From: Shewanella sp. ANA-3
GTDB lineage: Bacteria > Pseudomonadota > Gammaproteobacteria > Enterobacterales > Shewanellaceae
Reading direction: 5' to 3'
Assembly: GCF_000203935.1 (NCBI RefSeq)
Contig: NC_008577.1
Coordinates: 992,001-1,056,000, forward strand
Length of the DNA stretch: 64,000 nucleotides
The notes beneath the pieces were generated by a model, which was not told the DNA's origin, searched no databases, and was given only the letters and a program-made list of their open reading frames with translations. The stretch's first letter is position 1; the number at the start of each line of letters is the position of its first letter. Position numbers and translations under genes: made by a program. This document shows positions 46,528 to 57,405 of the stretch, one piece after another.

Positions 46528-47997
46528 ATGTTTGAGATATTGACTTCTATCGGCCTGGGTTGGTCGGTAGCTTTAGTGCTGGCGGTGTTATTTGTGCTGG
46601 CCTACGAATTTATCAATGGTTTCCACGATACCGCCAATGCTGTTGCCACAGTCATCTACACCAAGGCAATGCCTGCCAACCTCGCGGTGATTTCTTCAGC
46701 CCTGTTCAACTTTGCCGGAGTGCTGCTCGGTGGACTTGGCGTCGCCTACGCTATAGTGCATCTCTTGCCGGTCGATTCTTTACTGGGAATGGATTCAACC
46801 CAAGGGCTGTTGATGGTGTTCTCACTACTCTTTTCGGCCATTATTTGGAACTTAGGGACTTGGTATTTTGGTATTCCGGCCTCCAGTTCCCACACTCTGA
46901 TTGGCTCGATTATGGGTGTTGGCGGCGCATTCGCCTGGATACACAATGAACCTGTACTGCACGGCATTAATCTTACCAAAGCCACGCAAATTATGCTGTC
47001 GTTGATCATTTCGCCCACGCTGGGATTTGTGTTGGCGGGGGTACTGTTATTGCTAATGAAGTTTGTGTGGCAAAAGCACAAGATCCACCGCACCCCCGAT
47101 GAACAATTTCAGATTAATGGCAAACGCCATCCGCCGTTCTGGGCGCGCGTCAGTTTGATTGCCTCGGCCATGGGGGTGAGCTTTGCCCACGGTTCTAACG
47201 ATGGCCAAAAGGGCATTGGCTTAGTGATGCTGGTACTGATCTGTATGGCGCCAGCGTATTTTGCCCTCGACATGAGTAGCCAATCCTATGATTTAGAAAG
47301 AACACAGGATGCTAACCGCCGCATTATGGCTATCTACAGTCGCAATCAAGCTGTGATTAGCGATCTGGTGGATGTTAAAGCCCAAGTGAATGTGACTGAC
47401 ACTTTACTGAGCCACTGCTCGGCACAAACCGTATTACCGGCTATGTCGCTGCTCGATCGCCGTTTAGATAAGGCCAGCAGTTTTCAAGAGATGAGTGTCG
47501 AAGAACGTCGTGAAGTGCGCCGCTTGCTGCTCTGTATCGATGATACTGCGCGTAAAGTGGCAAAATTAGACTTACCCGCCAAGGAGTTAACATCACTCAA
47601 TAAATGGCGTAAGGACTTAACTAAGTCAACCGAATACGCGCCTTTGTGGGTGATAGTGGCCATTGCGACGGCCTTGGGCTGTGGCACCTTAGTGGGTTGG
47701 CGCCGCATTGTTTATACCGTCGGTGAGAAGATAGGCTCCTCGGGGATGACCTACAGCCAAGGGATTGCGGCGCAGGTGACGGCGGCGGCATCGATTGGGA
47801 TTGCTAGCGTGACGGGGATGCCAGTTTCAACCACCCATATTCTGTCTTCGGCGGTGGCGGGCACTATGGTGGCCAATCGCTCAGGCCTACAAAGCCAAAC
47901 CATTAAGCAGATTTTATTAGCTTGGGTACTGACACTGCCGATTACCATGCTCCTATCTGCATTGGTGTTTATCTTGGCTAACGCGCTCTGGGGTTAA
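46528..47997 (+). CDS. pitA: Low-affinity inorganic phosphate transporter, Pit family
   Basis: 489-residue phosphate/metal-phosphate symporter. Duplicated signatures are FINGFHDTANAVATVIYTKA near the N-terminus and VSFAHGSNDGQKGIGLV near 213, plus a C-terminal TGMPVSTTHILSSAV repeat of PASSSHTLIGSIM. A hydrophilic insertion of about 110 residues (255-370, LERTQDANRRIMAIYSRN onward) sits between the halves, as in E. coli PitA. Transcribed alone; it ends 12 bp before the convergent DUF72 gene, with no terminator in between. Confidence 0.94.
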   Translation: MFEILTSIGLGWSVALVLAVLFVLAYEFINGFHDTANAVATVIYTKAMPANLAVISSALFNFAGVLLGGLGVAYAIVHLLPVDSLLGMDSTQGLLMVFSLLFSAIIWNLGTWYFGIPASSSHTLIGSIMGVGGAFAWIHNEPVLHGINLTKATQIMLSLIISPTLGFVLAGVLLLLMKFVWQKHKIHRTPDEQFQINGKRHPPFWARVSLIASAMGVSFAHGSNDGQKGIGLVMLVLICMAPAYFALDMSSQSYDLERTQDANRRIMAIYSRNQAVISDLVDVKAQVNVTDTLLSHCSAQTVLPAMSLLDRRLDKASSFQEMSVEERREVRRLLLCIDDTARKVAKLDLPAKELTSLNKWRKDLTKSTEYAPLWVIVAIATALGCGTLVGWRRIVYTVGEKIGSSGMTYSQGIAAQVTAAASIGIASVTGMPVSTTHILSSAVAGTMVANRSGLQSQTIKQILLAWVLTLPITMLLSALVFILANALWG

Positions 47998-48009
47998 GCT
48001 AAAGTCCTT

Positions 48010-48960
48010 TTACCACGTCAGTTGCATCTGCGCGGCAGACTCTGCCAACGCTTTATGCAACTGAATAGTGGGCAAGCTGACCTCATCGGCCAGTTGTTGC
48101 TGCAACTGCTGGTATAAACGTACCGCTAATTCGGGCGCGGTCTGGTTATCGGGCGTATGAATAAACAGATAAGGCTCGCGCCCCTCTTTTATCCAGAGTG
48201 CGAGTTGCCTTAGCCAGTTGTTAAAAAAGCTATCGTTATTCTTCACCTGCAATTTATCGTTACTCGCCGCCAATGCTTCAATCGTGCCATCCGTTTGGCC
48301 AATAAAACGCACCACGGGCGTATGGGCGGTCGCGATAGCGTGAACGGGCACCTGTGGCTTTTTCTTATGAGCATCAATAATCGCCTCGTTGGCGGGCGGC
48401 AGGGCAAACAGCGGTCGACTGTCCATGATGATGCGATTGATTTGTCTGTCCATCAGCAGGCGATTCAGTGTTCGCTCGGCGTCTCCCTTGGCAAAAAAGG
48501 CTAAATGGCGAACCTCGACGCCATAGTTTAAACCTTGCGGTAAAAGATCAAAAAAACCTGCTAACACTGGCAGCTGTTCGGGGCCGAAGGAAGCGGGAAG
48601 CTGAATTTTCCACAAGCCAGTTTTTTCAACCAAGGGCGACATCACTTGGAAGAAGGCCAATAACTCCTGCTGACAATCCTGCAACTGCTTTTGATGGGTG
48701 ATGGTTTGTGGCAGTTTAAAGGTAAAGCGAAAATCATCGGGAGTGGCGCTGTGCCAATTCATCACTGTTTGCGCATTTGGCGTCGCGTAAAAGCTGGTGT
48801 TGCCTTCCACTGTGTTGAAGATACTGGCATAGCGAGCAAGTCTTTCAGCTTGTTTAGTGCTTGAACCATAAACACTTTCTTGCCAATGGTTATGCGACCA
48901 CATGGCAAGCCCGAGACGTAAATTTTGTGCAGTATGGCAAGGGGACTTGAGTGATGCCAA
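48010..48960 (-). CDS. DUF72 family protein (YecE-like)
   Basis: 316 residues, TIM-barrel-like. The start is probably TTG 48960, since TAGGAG lies 7 bp upstream and the first conserved strand (NLRLGLAMWSHNHWQESVYG) would be lost with the ATG at residue 20. Further family motifs are TVEGNTSFYATPN, FKLPQTITHQKQL and YLFIHTPDNQTAPELA. The molecular function of DUF72 is uncertain. It converges on pitA with a 12-bp gap. Confidence 0.87.
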   Translation of the reverse strand: MASLKSPCHTAQNLRLGLAMWSHNHWQESVYGSSTKQAERLARYASIFNTVEGNTSFYATPNAQTVMNWHSATPDDFRFTFKLPQTITHQKQLQDCQQELLAFFQVMSPLVEKTGLWKIQLPASFGPEQLPVLAGFFDLLPQGLNYGVEVRHLAFFAKGDAERTLNRLLMDRQINRIIMDSRPLFALPPANEAIIDAHKKKPQVPVHAIATAHTPVVRFIGQTDGTIEALAASNDKLQVKNNDSFFNNWLRQLALWIKEGREPYLFIHTPDNQTAPELAVRLYQQLQQQLADEVSLPTIQLHKALAESAAQMQLTW

Positions 48961-49167
48961 AAATGCTCCTAGTTAAACTTATTGCCTGATATTCAATGGA
49001 TAAAACAGCGTTGCGGGCTTATCATCGCCGCTTTATGTGAGTATTGTGCTCAAATCCCTTTATCTAGGTCAAATCGCTTTTACCCTCAACTTACAGTGCT
49101 TGGTTTAGTGTTTAAGCCTGCGTGGAACTGTCATAATAATTAACCTACTCTAATAGTATGTTATTGT

Positions 49168-50646
49168 GTGGTGAGAGCTTTAACGACTGGGGATAAATTG
49201 CCTCAGTATGATGATGTAAATGAGCCGCAGGCATGGTTGGAGAGTTGTGTGAAAAACGATGGTTATACTTCCCTAAGCCAATTTGTTGATCTGCTATTGG
49301 ATGCCATCTGTGTCGTCGATAAAACGGGGCACTTTGAGTTTGTTAGTGCGGGGGCCGAACGTATTTTTGGCTATACCCCGGACGAAATGCTCGGCATGCA
49401 GATGTTAGATCTTGTCTATCCACCGGACAGGGAACGGACTCTCGCCGCAGCCAATGACATCATGGAAGGGCGTTTTAAGCTCGACTTTGAAAACCGTTAT
49501 GTACGAAAGGACGGTACTCTTGTCGATATTCTTTGGTCCGCCCGTTGGTCCGAGGACCGTCAGCAGCGGATTGCCGTGGCTCGTGATATCACTAAGAATA
49601 AAATTGCCGAGCGGCGCCAAGCCGCGCTCTATGAAATTTCAGAAGCCGTGCATGTGGCCGAAGATCTCTTAGCCCTGTATCGGCATATTCATCAGATCAT
49701 GGCCAAGTTATTACCGGCGGCGAATTTTGCCATTGCGCTTTATGATCAAGATCTTAATGACCTGGATTTTCCTTATCGTGTTGGGGTTGGCGAGCAGAAT
49801 CGGGCGCAGTGTGCCAGCTTCGATCTGTTTACCGAGCAAGTGATCCAAAGCGCCGAGTCTCTGCTGATTTGTCCGGTTGCCATGCCAGTTTCCCATGCTC
49901 AGGAGCAAGATTTTCAAAATCAACCTATTAGCTGGCTTGGGGTCCCGTTAAAGCTACAAAAGGGCATAATTGGCGCGCTGATCATGCATAGCACTCCGGA
50001 TTCTCGGGCCTACACTAAGCAAGATTGCGAGCTGGTGGAATTTGTGTCGACCCAAATTGCCTTTGCGATTGAGCGGCGGCAGATGTTGGCGCGTTTAGAG
50101 CATATTGCGCTTTATGACCAACTCACCCATTTGCCAAATCGTGAGTTGTTTTATGACAGATTCCAGAAGGCGCTATCACGCGCGAATCGTGAGTCGAGCT
50201 ATTTCTCCTTACTCTATTTGGACTTAGACAAGTTTAAATGGGTGAATGATACCTATGGCCATGGTGTGGGCGACTTGTTACTGCAAATCACCGCCCAGCG
50301 GATTTTGGGATGCGTCAGAAACTCGGATACGGTTGCTCGTTTTGGTGGCGATGAGTTTGTGATCCTATTGGAACGTGTCGATTCGGCGCAGAATACCCTG
50401 CTCGTTGCCCAAAAAATTCTTGAAGTGCTTAACCACCCCTTCGAATTAGTCAATCAACAGATCCATATTTTGCCCAGCATAGGCATTGCCCTTTATCCCG
50501 AACATGGTAAGGATGAAAAACAGCTGCTGTCCTGCGCCGATTCGGCGATGTATAAGGCGAAGCGTAATGGGGGGAATCGGGTTGAAATGGGCTATCAAGG
50601 CTTAAAGACCTGCTATTTTGAATCCTTGAGCCCGCATCATCTCTAA
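49168..50646 (+). CDS. Diguanylate cyclase with PAS and GAF domains
   Basis: 492 residues, cytoplasmic. PAS (about 35-155, with a PAC-like DILWSARWSEDRQQRIAVARDI), GAF (about 165-305) and GGDEF (about 325-480). The active site is RFGGDEFVILLE, intact, with IDLDKFKWVNDTYGHGVGD-like metal/GTP residues (LDLDKFKWVNDTYGHG). The inhibitory site RNSD lies exactly five residues before GGDEF, so product feedback is expected. No EAL domain. Start GTG 49168 without a strong ribosome binding site. Probably makes c-di-GMP in response to a small molecule or redox signal. Confidence 0.92.
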   Translation: MVRALTTGDKLPQYDDVNEPQAWLESCVKNDGYTSLSQFVDLLLDAICVVDKTGHFEFVSAGAERIFGYTPDEMLGMQMLDLVYPPDRERTLAAANDIMEGRFKLDFENRYVRKDGTLVDILWSARWSEDRQQRIAVARDITKNKIAERRQAALYEISEAVHVAEDLLALYRHIHQIMAKLLPAANFAIALYDQDLNDLDFPYRVGVGEQNRAQCASFDLFTEQVIQSAESLLICPVAMPVSHAQEQDFQNQPISWLGVPLKLQKGIIGALIMHSTPDSRAYTKQDCELVEFVSTQIAFAIERRQMLARLEHIALYDQLTHLPNRELFYDRFQKALSRANRESSYFSLLYLDLDKFKWVNDTYGHGVGDLLLQITAQRILGCVRNSDTVARFGGDEFVILLERVDSAQNTLLVAQKILEVLNHPFELVNQQIHILPSIGIALYPEHGKDEKQLLSCADSAMYKAKRNGGNRVEMGYQGLKTCYFESLSPHHL

Positions 50647-50674
50647 GCGTAAAAGAGATAGTTTTAGCATAAAT

Positions 50675-50713
50675 AAAAATCCCCGATAAGTTTAAGATTA
50701 TCGGGGATTTTTA
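50675..50713. terminator. Bidirectional terminator between cyclase and chemoreceptor genes
   Basis: AAAAATCCCCGATAA / TTATCGGGGATTTTT, a perfect 15-bp stem with an 8-nt loop, between convergent genes. Confidence 0.93.
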
Positions 50714-50752
50714 TAGCGTTGCTATGCGTTACGGCATAAGCCGTTGGTGCAT

Positions 50753-52645
50753 TTATAGCTTAAAGCGGCCGACTTCCTGTTGCAGCGAGGCGGCTAAGTG
50801 AGCCAATTCCTGCGCCTGAACCATAGAGCTTTGTGCTTCGATAGAGAGATTTTCAGAGACCTCACGAATCGATTCGGTATTACGGTTAATTTCGCTGGTG
50901 ACCGAGGTTTGCTCCTCTGCGGCCGTGGCAATTTGGCTCGCCATATCCGAGATCTCATTAATGGCTTTGCTGATCTGTAGCAGGCTCTCACTGGCCGAAT
51001 TAGCGTCGGCGACACTGGTTTCAGCCATATCATGACTTTGAGTCATAGATTTAACCGCCTTACCCGCAGTTTGTTGTAGGGTTTCGATCATGGCTTGAAT
51101 TTCTTGGGTCGAGGAGTGAGTACGCTGCGACAACACGCGCACCTCGTCAGCCACCACAGCAAAGCCGCGACCTTGTTCACCAGCGCGGGCGGCTTCAATG
51201 GCGGCGTTCAGCGCCAGTAAGTTGGTTTGTTCGGCAATGCCACTGATGGTGAGCAGGATGCTATTAATTTTCTGCGAGTGTTCGTTCAACTCGCTGATAA
51301 TACGACCCGCAGTTTCGACCTCATTGGCTAAGTTGCGGATTGATTGCTGACTTTGCATCACTTGTTTTTGGCCGTGGTTCGACAACCCTACCGCATCCTG
51401 CGCCGTTTGCGCTGTGTGTTCGGCATTGCTGGCAATCTCTTCGGTGGCGCTCGCCATTTCAGTCACTGCGGTGGCAACCATAGTCACTTCGTCCTGCTGC
51501 ACGGCGATGCGCTGGCTATTATCTGTGGCCGAGGCGCTACTGCCTTGGGCTTGATATTCCAGTTGGCCCGCAATCTTGTGCATTCTTGAGATCATGCCGT
51601 GTAGACGCTCGACGAAGCGGTTAAAGCCCGAAGCTAAGATGCCAATCTCGTCGTGGCTGTTGGCGGTGTGAATTCTCACCGTCAGGTCACCATCCCCTTC
51701 GGCAATATCATTGAGTGCCAAGGCAACGCGTTCTAAGTCTTTAAATTGGATCTTGAAGATGGCGACTAGGACTAAGCCGAAAATCACCAGTAAGCCAGCA
51801 CCGACGGCGGACATCCACCAGGCGAGTGTGGTGGCCTGCGACATGATTTCGTCTTTATTCATTACGAAAACTAATTCCCAATCGGTGGATGGTACAGCCG
51901 CAACATAAATAAGTTGGGTCTCGCCATCGAGTTCGCGCTCTTCTAAGGTATTGGCGTTGGCACGTTGAGATAACCAGCTCGGGGTAAAACTGTTATCGAT
52001 TTTATTGAGTTGTTCGTTATTGAGCTGGCTTTTAGGATGGCTAATGATAAGCCCTGTCTTGTCCACCATGATGGTGTAGCCTTTGCCTGGCACTTGAAGG
52101 CGCTGCACCGCATCTGTGAGTTGGTCTATGGTGAGGTTAGCTGCGGCAACCCCGAACAAACTACCAGAGACAGTCACAGGTTCTGCAATGGTCACTACTT
52201 GTTTTTTTAAGGTGGCGCTGACATAGGGCGCGGTCATCACAATGGCATTGGCGGCTTTGGCATCCATATACCAAGGACGAATTCTGGGGTCATAGTTAGC
52301 GACGTTAAGCGCAGGATCTTGGCGATACATGTTGCCTTGTTCATCTCCAAAATAGGTCAGCGCGAATCCCATACCATTATGGGCTTGTAATAAATAGGGG
52401 GTGATCTGCACACTGGGATCGGCCTCTATGGTCTTTTTAAGACTAGTGATGGCCATTTTTCTATCTTGCATCCACAGGCCAATACCTTCGGCAAAGGTGT
52501 TCGCCAGTTGATCAATTTCATGTTGAGTATTTTCTAAGGCATTATTTCTAATGAAGTAACTTGAAATGCTTACCAGCACTGCGACAGTAATGAGAACGGC
52601 GAAGAGACTACTAAAGAGTAAGCGGGTTTTGAGTGTTGATCTCAT
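50753..52645 (-). CDS. Methyl-accepting chemotaxis protein with dCache sensor
   Basis: 630 residues. Membrane helix near 10-30, extracytoplasmic dCache_1-like domain to about 275 ([20 protein letters not shown] and [11 protein letters not shown] are typical), second helix ([13 protein letters not shown]), HAMP, then the signalling domain with hairpin tip [32 protein letters not shown] (tip cited as [20 protein letters not shown]). dCache domains of this type often bind amino acids or related compounds. The C-terminus (EVGRFKL) has no NWETF-like CheR tether. Ligand unknown. Confidence 0.95.
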   Translation of the reverse strand: MRSTLKTRLLFSSLFAVLITVAVLVSISSYFIRNNALENTQHEIDQLANTFAEGIGLWMQDRKMAITSLKKTIEADPSVQITPYLLQAHNGMGFALTYFGDEQGNMYRQDPALNVANYDPRIRPWYMDAKAANAIVMTAPYVSATLKKQVVTIAEPVTVSGSLFGVAAANLTIDQLTDAVQRLQVPGKGYTIMVDKTGLIISHPKSQLNNEQLNKIDNSFTPSWLSQRANANTLEERELDGETQLIYVAAVPSTDWELVFVMNKDEIMSQATTLAWWMSAVGAGLLVIFGLVLVAIFKIQFKDLERVALALNDIAEGDGDLTVRIHTANSHDEIGILASGFNRFVERLHGMISRMHKIAGQLEYQAQGSSASATDNSQRIAVQQDEVTMVATAVTEMASATEEIASNAEHTAQTAQDAVGLSNHGQKQVMQSQQSIRNLANEVETAGRIISELNEHSQKINSILLTISGIAEQTNLLALNAAIEAARAGEQGRGFAVVADEVRVLSQRTHSSTQEIQAMIETLQQTAGKAVKSMTQSHDMAETSVADANSASESLLQISKAINEISDMASQIATAAEEQTSVTSEINRNTESIREVSENLSIEAQSSMVQAQELAHLAASLQQEVGRFKL

Positions 52646-52942
52646 ATGTAATTCCTTTAAATTCCGTTAGCTGTCTAACGTTAATAGAGTATAGCGGCTG
52701 AAAGTGTGAAAGCATGAATAGATAAGTCACTCTTTTTATGACGGTTGAAATTGGAATTCATGGCGCTGTGAGTGTAATCTCGGCAAATAGCCAATTGAGT
52801 TAGCTAATTGCTTTTATAGGAGTTTATACCGCTAACATGACGAATTTGATTTATTGCACAGCTTTTAGCCGCTATGGAGCATACGCTGAGGGAACGATCA
52901 GTTAGTGCAAACAGCACCGATTAATACAATGAGTGGCCCTAT

Positions 52943-54468
52943 ATGAAATGGAATTTTCCGCGCTGGTGCTTAAATCCTTGGCTACATACAAGCCTGTTAT
53001 TTATTTTGCCTATCCTGCTGGCGAGCGCACTGCAACCTTGGTTAACGTCTTACAGCATGGAGAAAAGATTTACCCAAGATCTCGATAATATTGCCACCGA
53101 TTTTGCGAGTGGTTTAGATGGTTTTGAGCAGCGCAATGTTGAACAAGCTTTTGCCGAGTTATCTTTTAGTTGTGATTCAGAGGATATTGCCCTACTGAAT
53201 AGCCCCTCACTGAGCCCCGCAATCGTACGCTTTATTCAACTCGAACTCGCCGATGGCCGGCAATGCTCCAATATTGGCCCGCCGGTGCATTATCAGTTTG
53301 ACCGATTTCGCAGCCTATTTATCGATTCGCAATTGGTGGATATTGCCACCACAGTCGCCGCCAATGATAGAGCCCGCAGCATCGCTTACATTTTTCATCT
53401 TGGTGAGCAGAGGTTAGTGGTGCTCACTAATAGCTCTGTCTATAACGAAACCCTATCTACCCTATGCCACGGTTGTTACCAATTAATGATTGGTTACCAA
53501 GGTCTTTCTTCCCTCGAGCGAGGCGTTGAAGATTTACTGCAAACCCAAACTTTTATCGAAGATTCGCGTTATATCAGCGTATTAGATGTGACTTTGACCT
53601 TGAGGGCGGGGGATGAGCTTTATTGGCGAGAGGCTTCTCGGATTGGGGTTGTATTGTTTATCTCTGCGCTTATTGTGGCTTTTTTAGCGGTGATTTTTTA
53701 TTGGAATTGGCAATCGGCTCGGGTGTCTATGGGAATGCTGATCCAAAAGGGCATTAGTCGTAAAGAGTTTATTCCTTACTATCAACCTATTATCGATTGT
53801 CGCAGCGGCGAGGTGGTCGGTCAGGAAATGTTAGTCCGTTGGCGAAGGTTCGATGGTGTACTCGTACAGCCGAATCAGTTTATTCCCTATGCCGAAGATT
53901 CGGGATTAATCCTGCCGATCACCGATCTGATTTTGGAGCAGGTATATCAGGACTTGCCTCAGCTTAAGGGCTGGGTCAGCGTCAATATTGTCGCCCAACA
54001 TTTAGAATTGGGTTTACTCAGCCAATGGTTTTCGTCTCATCCCGATCCTAGGGCTAAGCGTATTTCCTTCGAGTTGACCGAGCGCAAACCCATCACTCAA
54101 TTCGAATTAGCCTTGGCCGAAATGAAGGCGGTCACCCCCTGTGCCATGACTTTAAACTGGACGACTTTGGCACAGGCTTTGGTGGTTTTAGTTATTTGCA
54201 GCGCCTTGGGATTAACAGCATCAAAATCGATAAGATGTTTACTGACACCATAGGCACGCAGGACTTAAAGGGCGCTGTACTCGATGCCATTATCGCCTTT
54301 GGCCGTGAGTCACAGATGGATATGGTGGCCGAAGGTGTCGAAACCCAAGCGCAGGTGGAGTATTTGGCCGCCAAAGGGGTATATCAACATCAAGGGTATT
54401 TTTATGCGAAACCTTTGGCCTTTGAGGATTTGCTGACGTTTTACCAGAACTTATCCAATAAAAAGTAA
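52943..54468 (+). pseudogene. CSS-motif/EAL c-di-GMP phosphodiesterase gene interrupted by a -1 frameshift
   Basis: Two frames together form one protein. The first (52943-54253) gives an N-terminal helix, a periplasmic domain with Cys in SFSCDSED, GRQCSNIG (CSS-like) and LCHGCYQ, a second helix, and the start of an EAL domain (GQEMLVRW, SFELTERKP). It then runs out of frame after MTLN. The second (54196-54468), in the -1 frame, supplies DDFGTGFGGFSYLQ, KIDKMF, EGVETQAQ and the C-terminus. The switch falls at T-TTA-AAC (54151-54157), aligned in frame as a canonical -1 slippery heptamer; slipping there reads straight into LDDFGTG. A lost T (TTTT to TTT) explains it equally. Without the shift, catalytic DDFGTG is missing. 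Confidence 0.85.
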
Positions 54469-54480
54469 GATGGACGCACA

Positions 54481-54510
54481 AAAAAGAGGCTCCTATGAGC
54501 CTCTTTTTTT
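54481..54510. terminator. Bidirectional terminator between the EAL gene and the aminopeptidase gene
   Basis: AAAAAAGAGGCTC / GAGCCTCTTTTTT with loop CTAT, 12 bp after the end of the EAL reading frame. Confidence 0.93.
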
Positions 54511-54530
54511 GTGGATAATGAACCGATTTA

Positions 54531-57164
54531 TCAATGGGTCATTTTATTCTTAATCAATACGCAGCGCTGCTCGGCTTGGCGAGTTTCTAACAGGGTACGG
54601 CGGGCAAGATTCGATAATCCAGTTTGGCGATCTAGCACTTTATCCAAGGCGGCAATACTGGTGTAGTTACAGTCGGTTGGGATCAAGTTACGGCTGTAGC
54701 TACGCATAAATACTGGGCCTTTTTTATCCATATCCCCTAAGTTGGCGAGGCGCTCTTCGGCGGTCGCGGCGCTTAAGAGTTTTTGCTCCGCAGGATAGAG
54801 GTTTTCCATAATGATGCGCTGTTTGGCAAACGGCAGGGCGTCGGCGTGGACTTTACTCAACCAGCGACGTTTTGCGGCAGCTTCTGGGCGGATAACTTGT
54901 GCGGCCAATGCGGCTTTTTCACCCGAATCTGAGTTATCGCGAGCGGCTTCTTGGCTAATACGTTGCTGCGCATTCGGGAAGTCGTAGCGATTCAGCTGAG
55001 TGATGATGGCCCAGCGCAGATCTTGGTCTAAAGTTAAGCCCTTGATTTTGGTTGTGCCATCCAGCAATTGTGCTAAGTGGCGCAGACTGTCGCGATCGCC
55101 AGCCAACTGAATATAGGCATTGAACCAGCGGCGCTGGAAGTCATTGTCGCCTCGACTCTCCATGGTCTTACGAAGGCTCATTTGTGCTAAGCCTTTGACC
55201 GCGTTTTCAGCATAGTTTTGCTGAATCGGCGCGATTTGTGCGAGGTATTCTTTACTGCGTAGCAAGCTCGAAATAATCTGGCCGACCACAGTGTAGTCAT
55301 TCTCCGCAGGGGCGTTGACGAATACTGTGCTTAAGTATTGATCTAGGCTCAGGTTGCCTTCACGCACACTATCCCATAGGCTTTGCCACAGCATAGAACG
55401 CAGCAGCGGATCTGTAACACGGCTTAGCTGTTGCTTAGCGGTGTCGAAGGATTTGTCATCGAGTTGCACCTTCACAAAGCCCCAGTCATCGTAGTTGGGG
55501 TAAACCAAATCTGGACAACGCTCACCGACTAATTGCTTCACTTCAGTGCGTTCGCCCTTGTAGGTAACTGGTATTGTGGTTTCATGTCTTAAATCGAACC
55601 GTCCCTTAGTGAACAGGGCGATTTGGACTTTTTGTTCCCTCAGCGTCGGCAACTCGCTGCTGGCAGGATACTGCAACAGGCTAAATTCGCTGATGCGGTT
55701 ACCGTCGCAGCGATACTCGGCCTTAATGGTGTTGACTCCCGCACTGTAGAGCCAGTCCTTCGTCCAGGAGCTTAAGTCACGGCCAGCGGCTTTGGCGAGG
55801 CTATTGATAAAGTCATCTAGCTCGGCATTTTGATAGCTGTATTGCTTTAAATAGTTACTCACGCCGCGCTGGAACACCAGATCGCCGAGCAAATGGCGTA
55901 GCTGCTTGAGGGTCGAGGCGCCTTTTTGATAGGTAATGGCATCGATATTATCGAAGGCATTTTGCGTGGTCGCCACGGGCACTTCGATAGGATGCGTGGT
56001 CACTAGGCTGTCTTGCTCATAGGCGCGCTGTTTGCCTTGGGCGTAAAAACTGCGCCAAGCGTTGGTAAATTCTGTGGCTTCTTGGGTGGCGAGTGTGCCC
56101 ATAAAAGAAGCAAAACTCTCGTTTAACCACAGGCCATTCCACCATTTCATGGTGACGAGATCGCCAAACCATTGGTGCGCCATCTCATGCATGATAACGC
56201 CGGCTAAGCTTTGTTTTTGCTCAGCGGTCATTGCCGCTTTGTGGAGGAAACGATCTTCGGCGAAAGTGATGGCGCCAGCGTTTTCCATTGCGCCGTAGAG
56301 GAAATCAGGCACTAGAAGTTGGTCGTACTTTTTAAAGGGATAAGGAATACCGAAATAGGCATCAAAGAAGGTTAAGCCTTGTTTGGTATAGGTAAACCAA
56401 TCTTCAGGCGTGACTTGGTTAGCCACCGATTGGCGCGCGAACAGGCGCATCGGATAGCGGCCAGAGTTGTCCTGCCACATATGGTACGGGCCGGCATGCA
56501 TCGAGAAGTTATAAGGGCTTAACTTAGGCGTTTCAGGAAAATCCCAACGATTCATGGCCCCAGCTGGTGTGACTGAGGACTCGCGCATGGTGCTGATCAC
56601 TTGCCAGTCCTTCGGCGCGGTCACGCTGATTTTATAGTTGGCTTTCAAGTCGGGTTGGTCGAACACCGCAAACATTTGCTGCGCCGCAGCAGGTTCGAAG
56701 TGTGAATACAGGTAGACCTTGCCATCGACGGGATCTTGGAAACGGTGCAAGCCTTCACCATTGGTGCTGTGGGGGCGAGTAAATTGCACTTCAATGGTGT
56801 TGTCACCCGAGGACAGCAAACGAGTATTCAGGCTGATATAGGCGCCGTTGTAGTTGGGGTAAACCGCAGTGCCGTTGATCAAAAAGCGCTTAATTTGTGC
56901 CTTGTTCAAATCGAGGCTCAATTGCTTGGGCACTTCGCTGAGATTGAAGTTGACCTTAGTCGTTGCGCTAAACTCAGTGTCGCCAGTCAGTTGAAAATCC
57001 AGCTCATAATGCACATTCGAAATCACCTGAGAACGTAAGCTCGCCTGATATTGGCTGATATAGGGGCTTGCATCCCTTGGGCCCGTATTTAACGGACTTT
57101 GGACGGCGCACGACATGAGTGCCGAGCAGGTGATGGCAACTAGGCTGGCTTTGAACAAATTCAC
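54531..57164 (-). CDS. M1-family aminopeptidase, predicted lipoprotein
   Basis: 877 residues, zinc aminopeptidase of the PepN/M1 type. The signal peptide ends in lipobox ALMSCAVQ, so the enzyme is likely periplasmic or membrane-facing rather than cytosolic like E. coli PepN. Zinc and catalytic motifs are HEMAHQWFGDL (near 327) with the downstream Glu in LWLNESFA, and the exopeptidase motif GAMENAG (near 292). A long C-terminal helical domain follows. Probably degrades peptides in the periplasm. Monocistronic. Confidence 0.93.
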   Translation of the reverse strand: MNLFKASLVAITCSALMSCAVQSPLNTGPRDASPYISQYQASLRSQVISNVHYELDFQLTGDTEFSATTKVNFNLSEVPKQLSLDLNKAQIKRFLINGTAVYPNYNGAYISLNTRLLSSGDNTIEVQFTRPHSTNGEGLHRFQDPVDGKVYLYSHFEPAAAQQMFAVFDQPDLKANYKISVTAPKDWQVISTMRESSVTPAGAMNRWDFPETPKLSPYNFSMHAGPYHMWQDNSGRYPMRLFARQSVANQVTPEDWFTYTKQGLTFFDAYFGIPYPFKKYDQLLVPDFLYGAMENAGAITFAEDRFLHKAAMTAEQKQSLAGVIMHEMAHQWFGDLVTMKWWNGLWLNESFASFMGTLATQEATEFTNAWRSFYAQGKQRAYEQDSLVTTHPIEVPVATTQNAFDNIDAITYQKGASTLKQLRHLLGDLVFQRGVSNYLKQYSYQNAELDDFINSLAKAAGRDLSSWTKDWLYSAGVNTIKAEYRCDGNRISEFSLLQYPASSELPTLREQKVQIALFTKGRFDLRHETTIPVTYKGERTEVKQLVGERCPDLVYPNYDDWGFVKVQLDDKSFDTAKQQLSRVTDPLLRSMLWQSLWDSVREGNLSLDQYLSTVFVNAPAENDYTVVGQIISSLLRSKEYLAQIAPIQQNYAENAVKGLAQMSLRKTMESRGDNDFQRRWFNAYIQLAGDRDSLRHLAQLLDGTTKIKGLTLDQDLRWAIITQLNRYDFPNAQQRISQEAARDNSDSGEKAALAAQVIRPEAAAKRRWLSKVHADALPFAKQRIIMENLYPAEQKLLSAATAEERLANLGDMDKKGPVFMRSYSRNLIPTDCNYTSIAALDKVLDRQTGLSNLARRTLLETRQAEQRCVLIKNKMTH

Positions 57165-57336
57165 GACTTCAATCCTTCAACGATTTACTTTATTTATGGC
57201 TTGGATGCGGCGCAGGCTGGCAAGTTTAGGCTCTGTGGCCTAGCAAACTTATCCCCATTTGAAAGCGGCACCCATGCTGGGTATTTTGGCCGAGTACACT
57301 ACCTTATTTAGCAGGGATAACCAATGTTAAAAATGT

Positions 57337-57369
57337 AAAAAAAAGCCAGCGAAAATGCTGGCTTTTTTT
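57337..57369 (-). terminator. Terminator after the lpoB-like operon
   Basis: AAAAAAAAGCCAGC / GCTGGCTTTTTTT with loop GAAAAT, 37 bp after the minus-strand stop of the lpoB-like gene. Confidence 0.92.
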
Positions 57370-57405
57370 AAGTATTTCGGCTTTAGCCCATGGGGCTTAA
57401 CGGGA

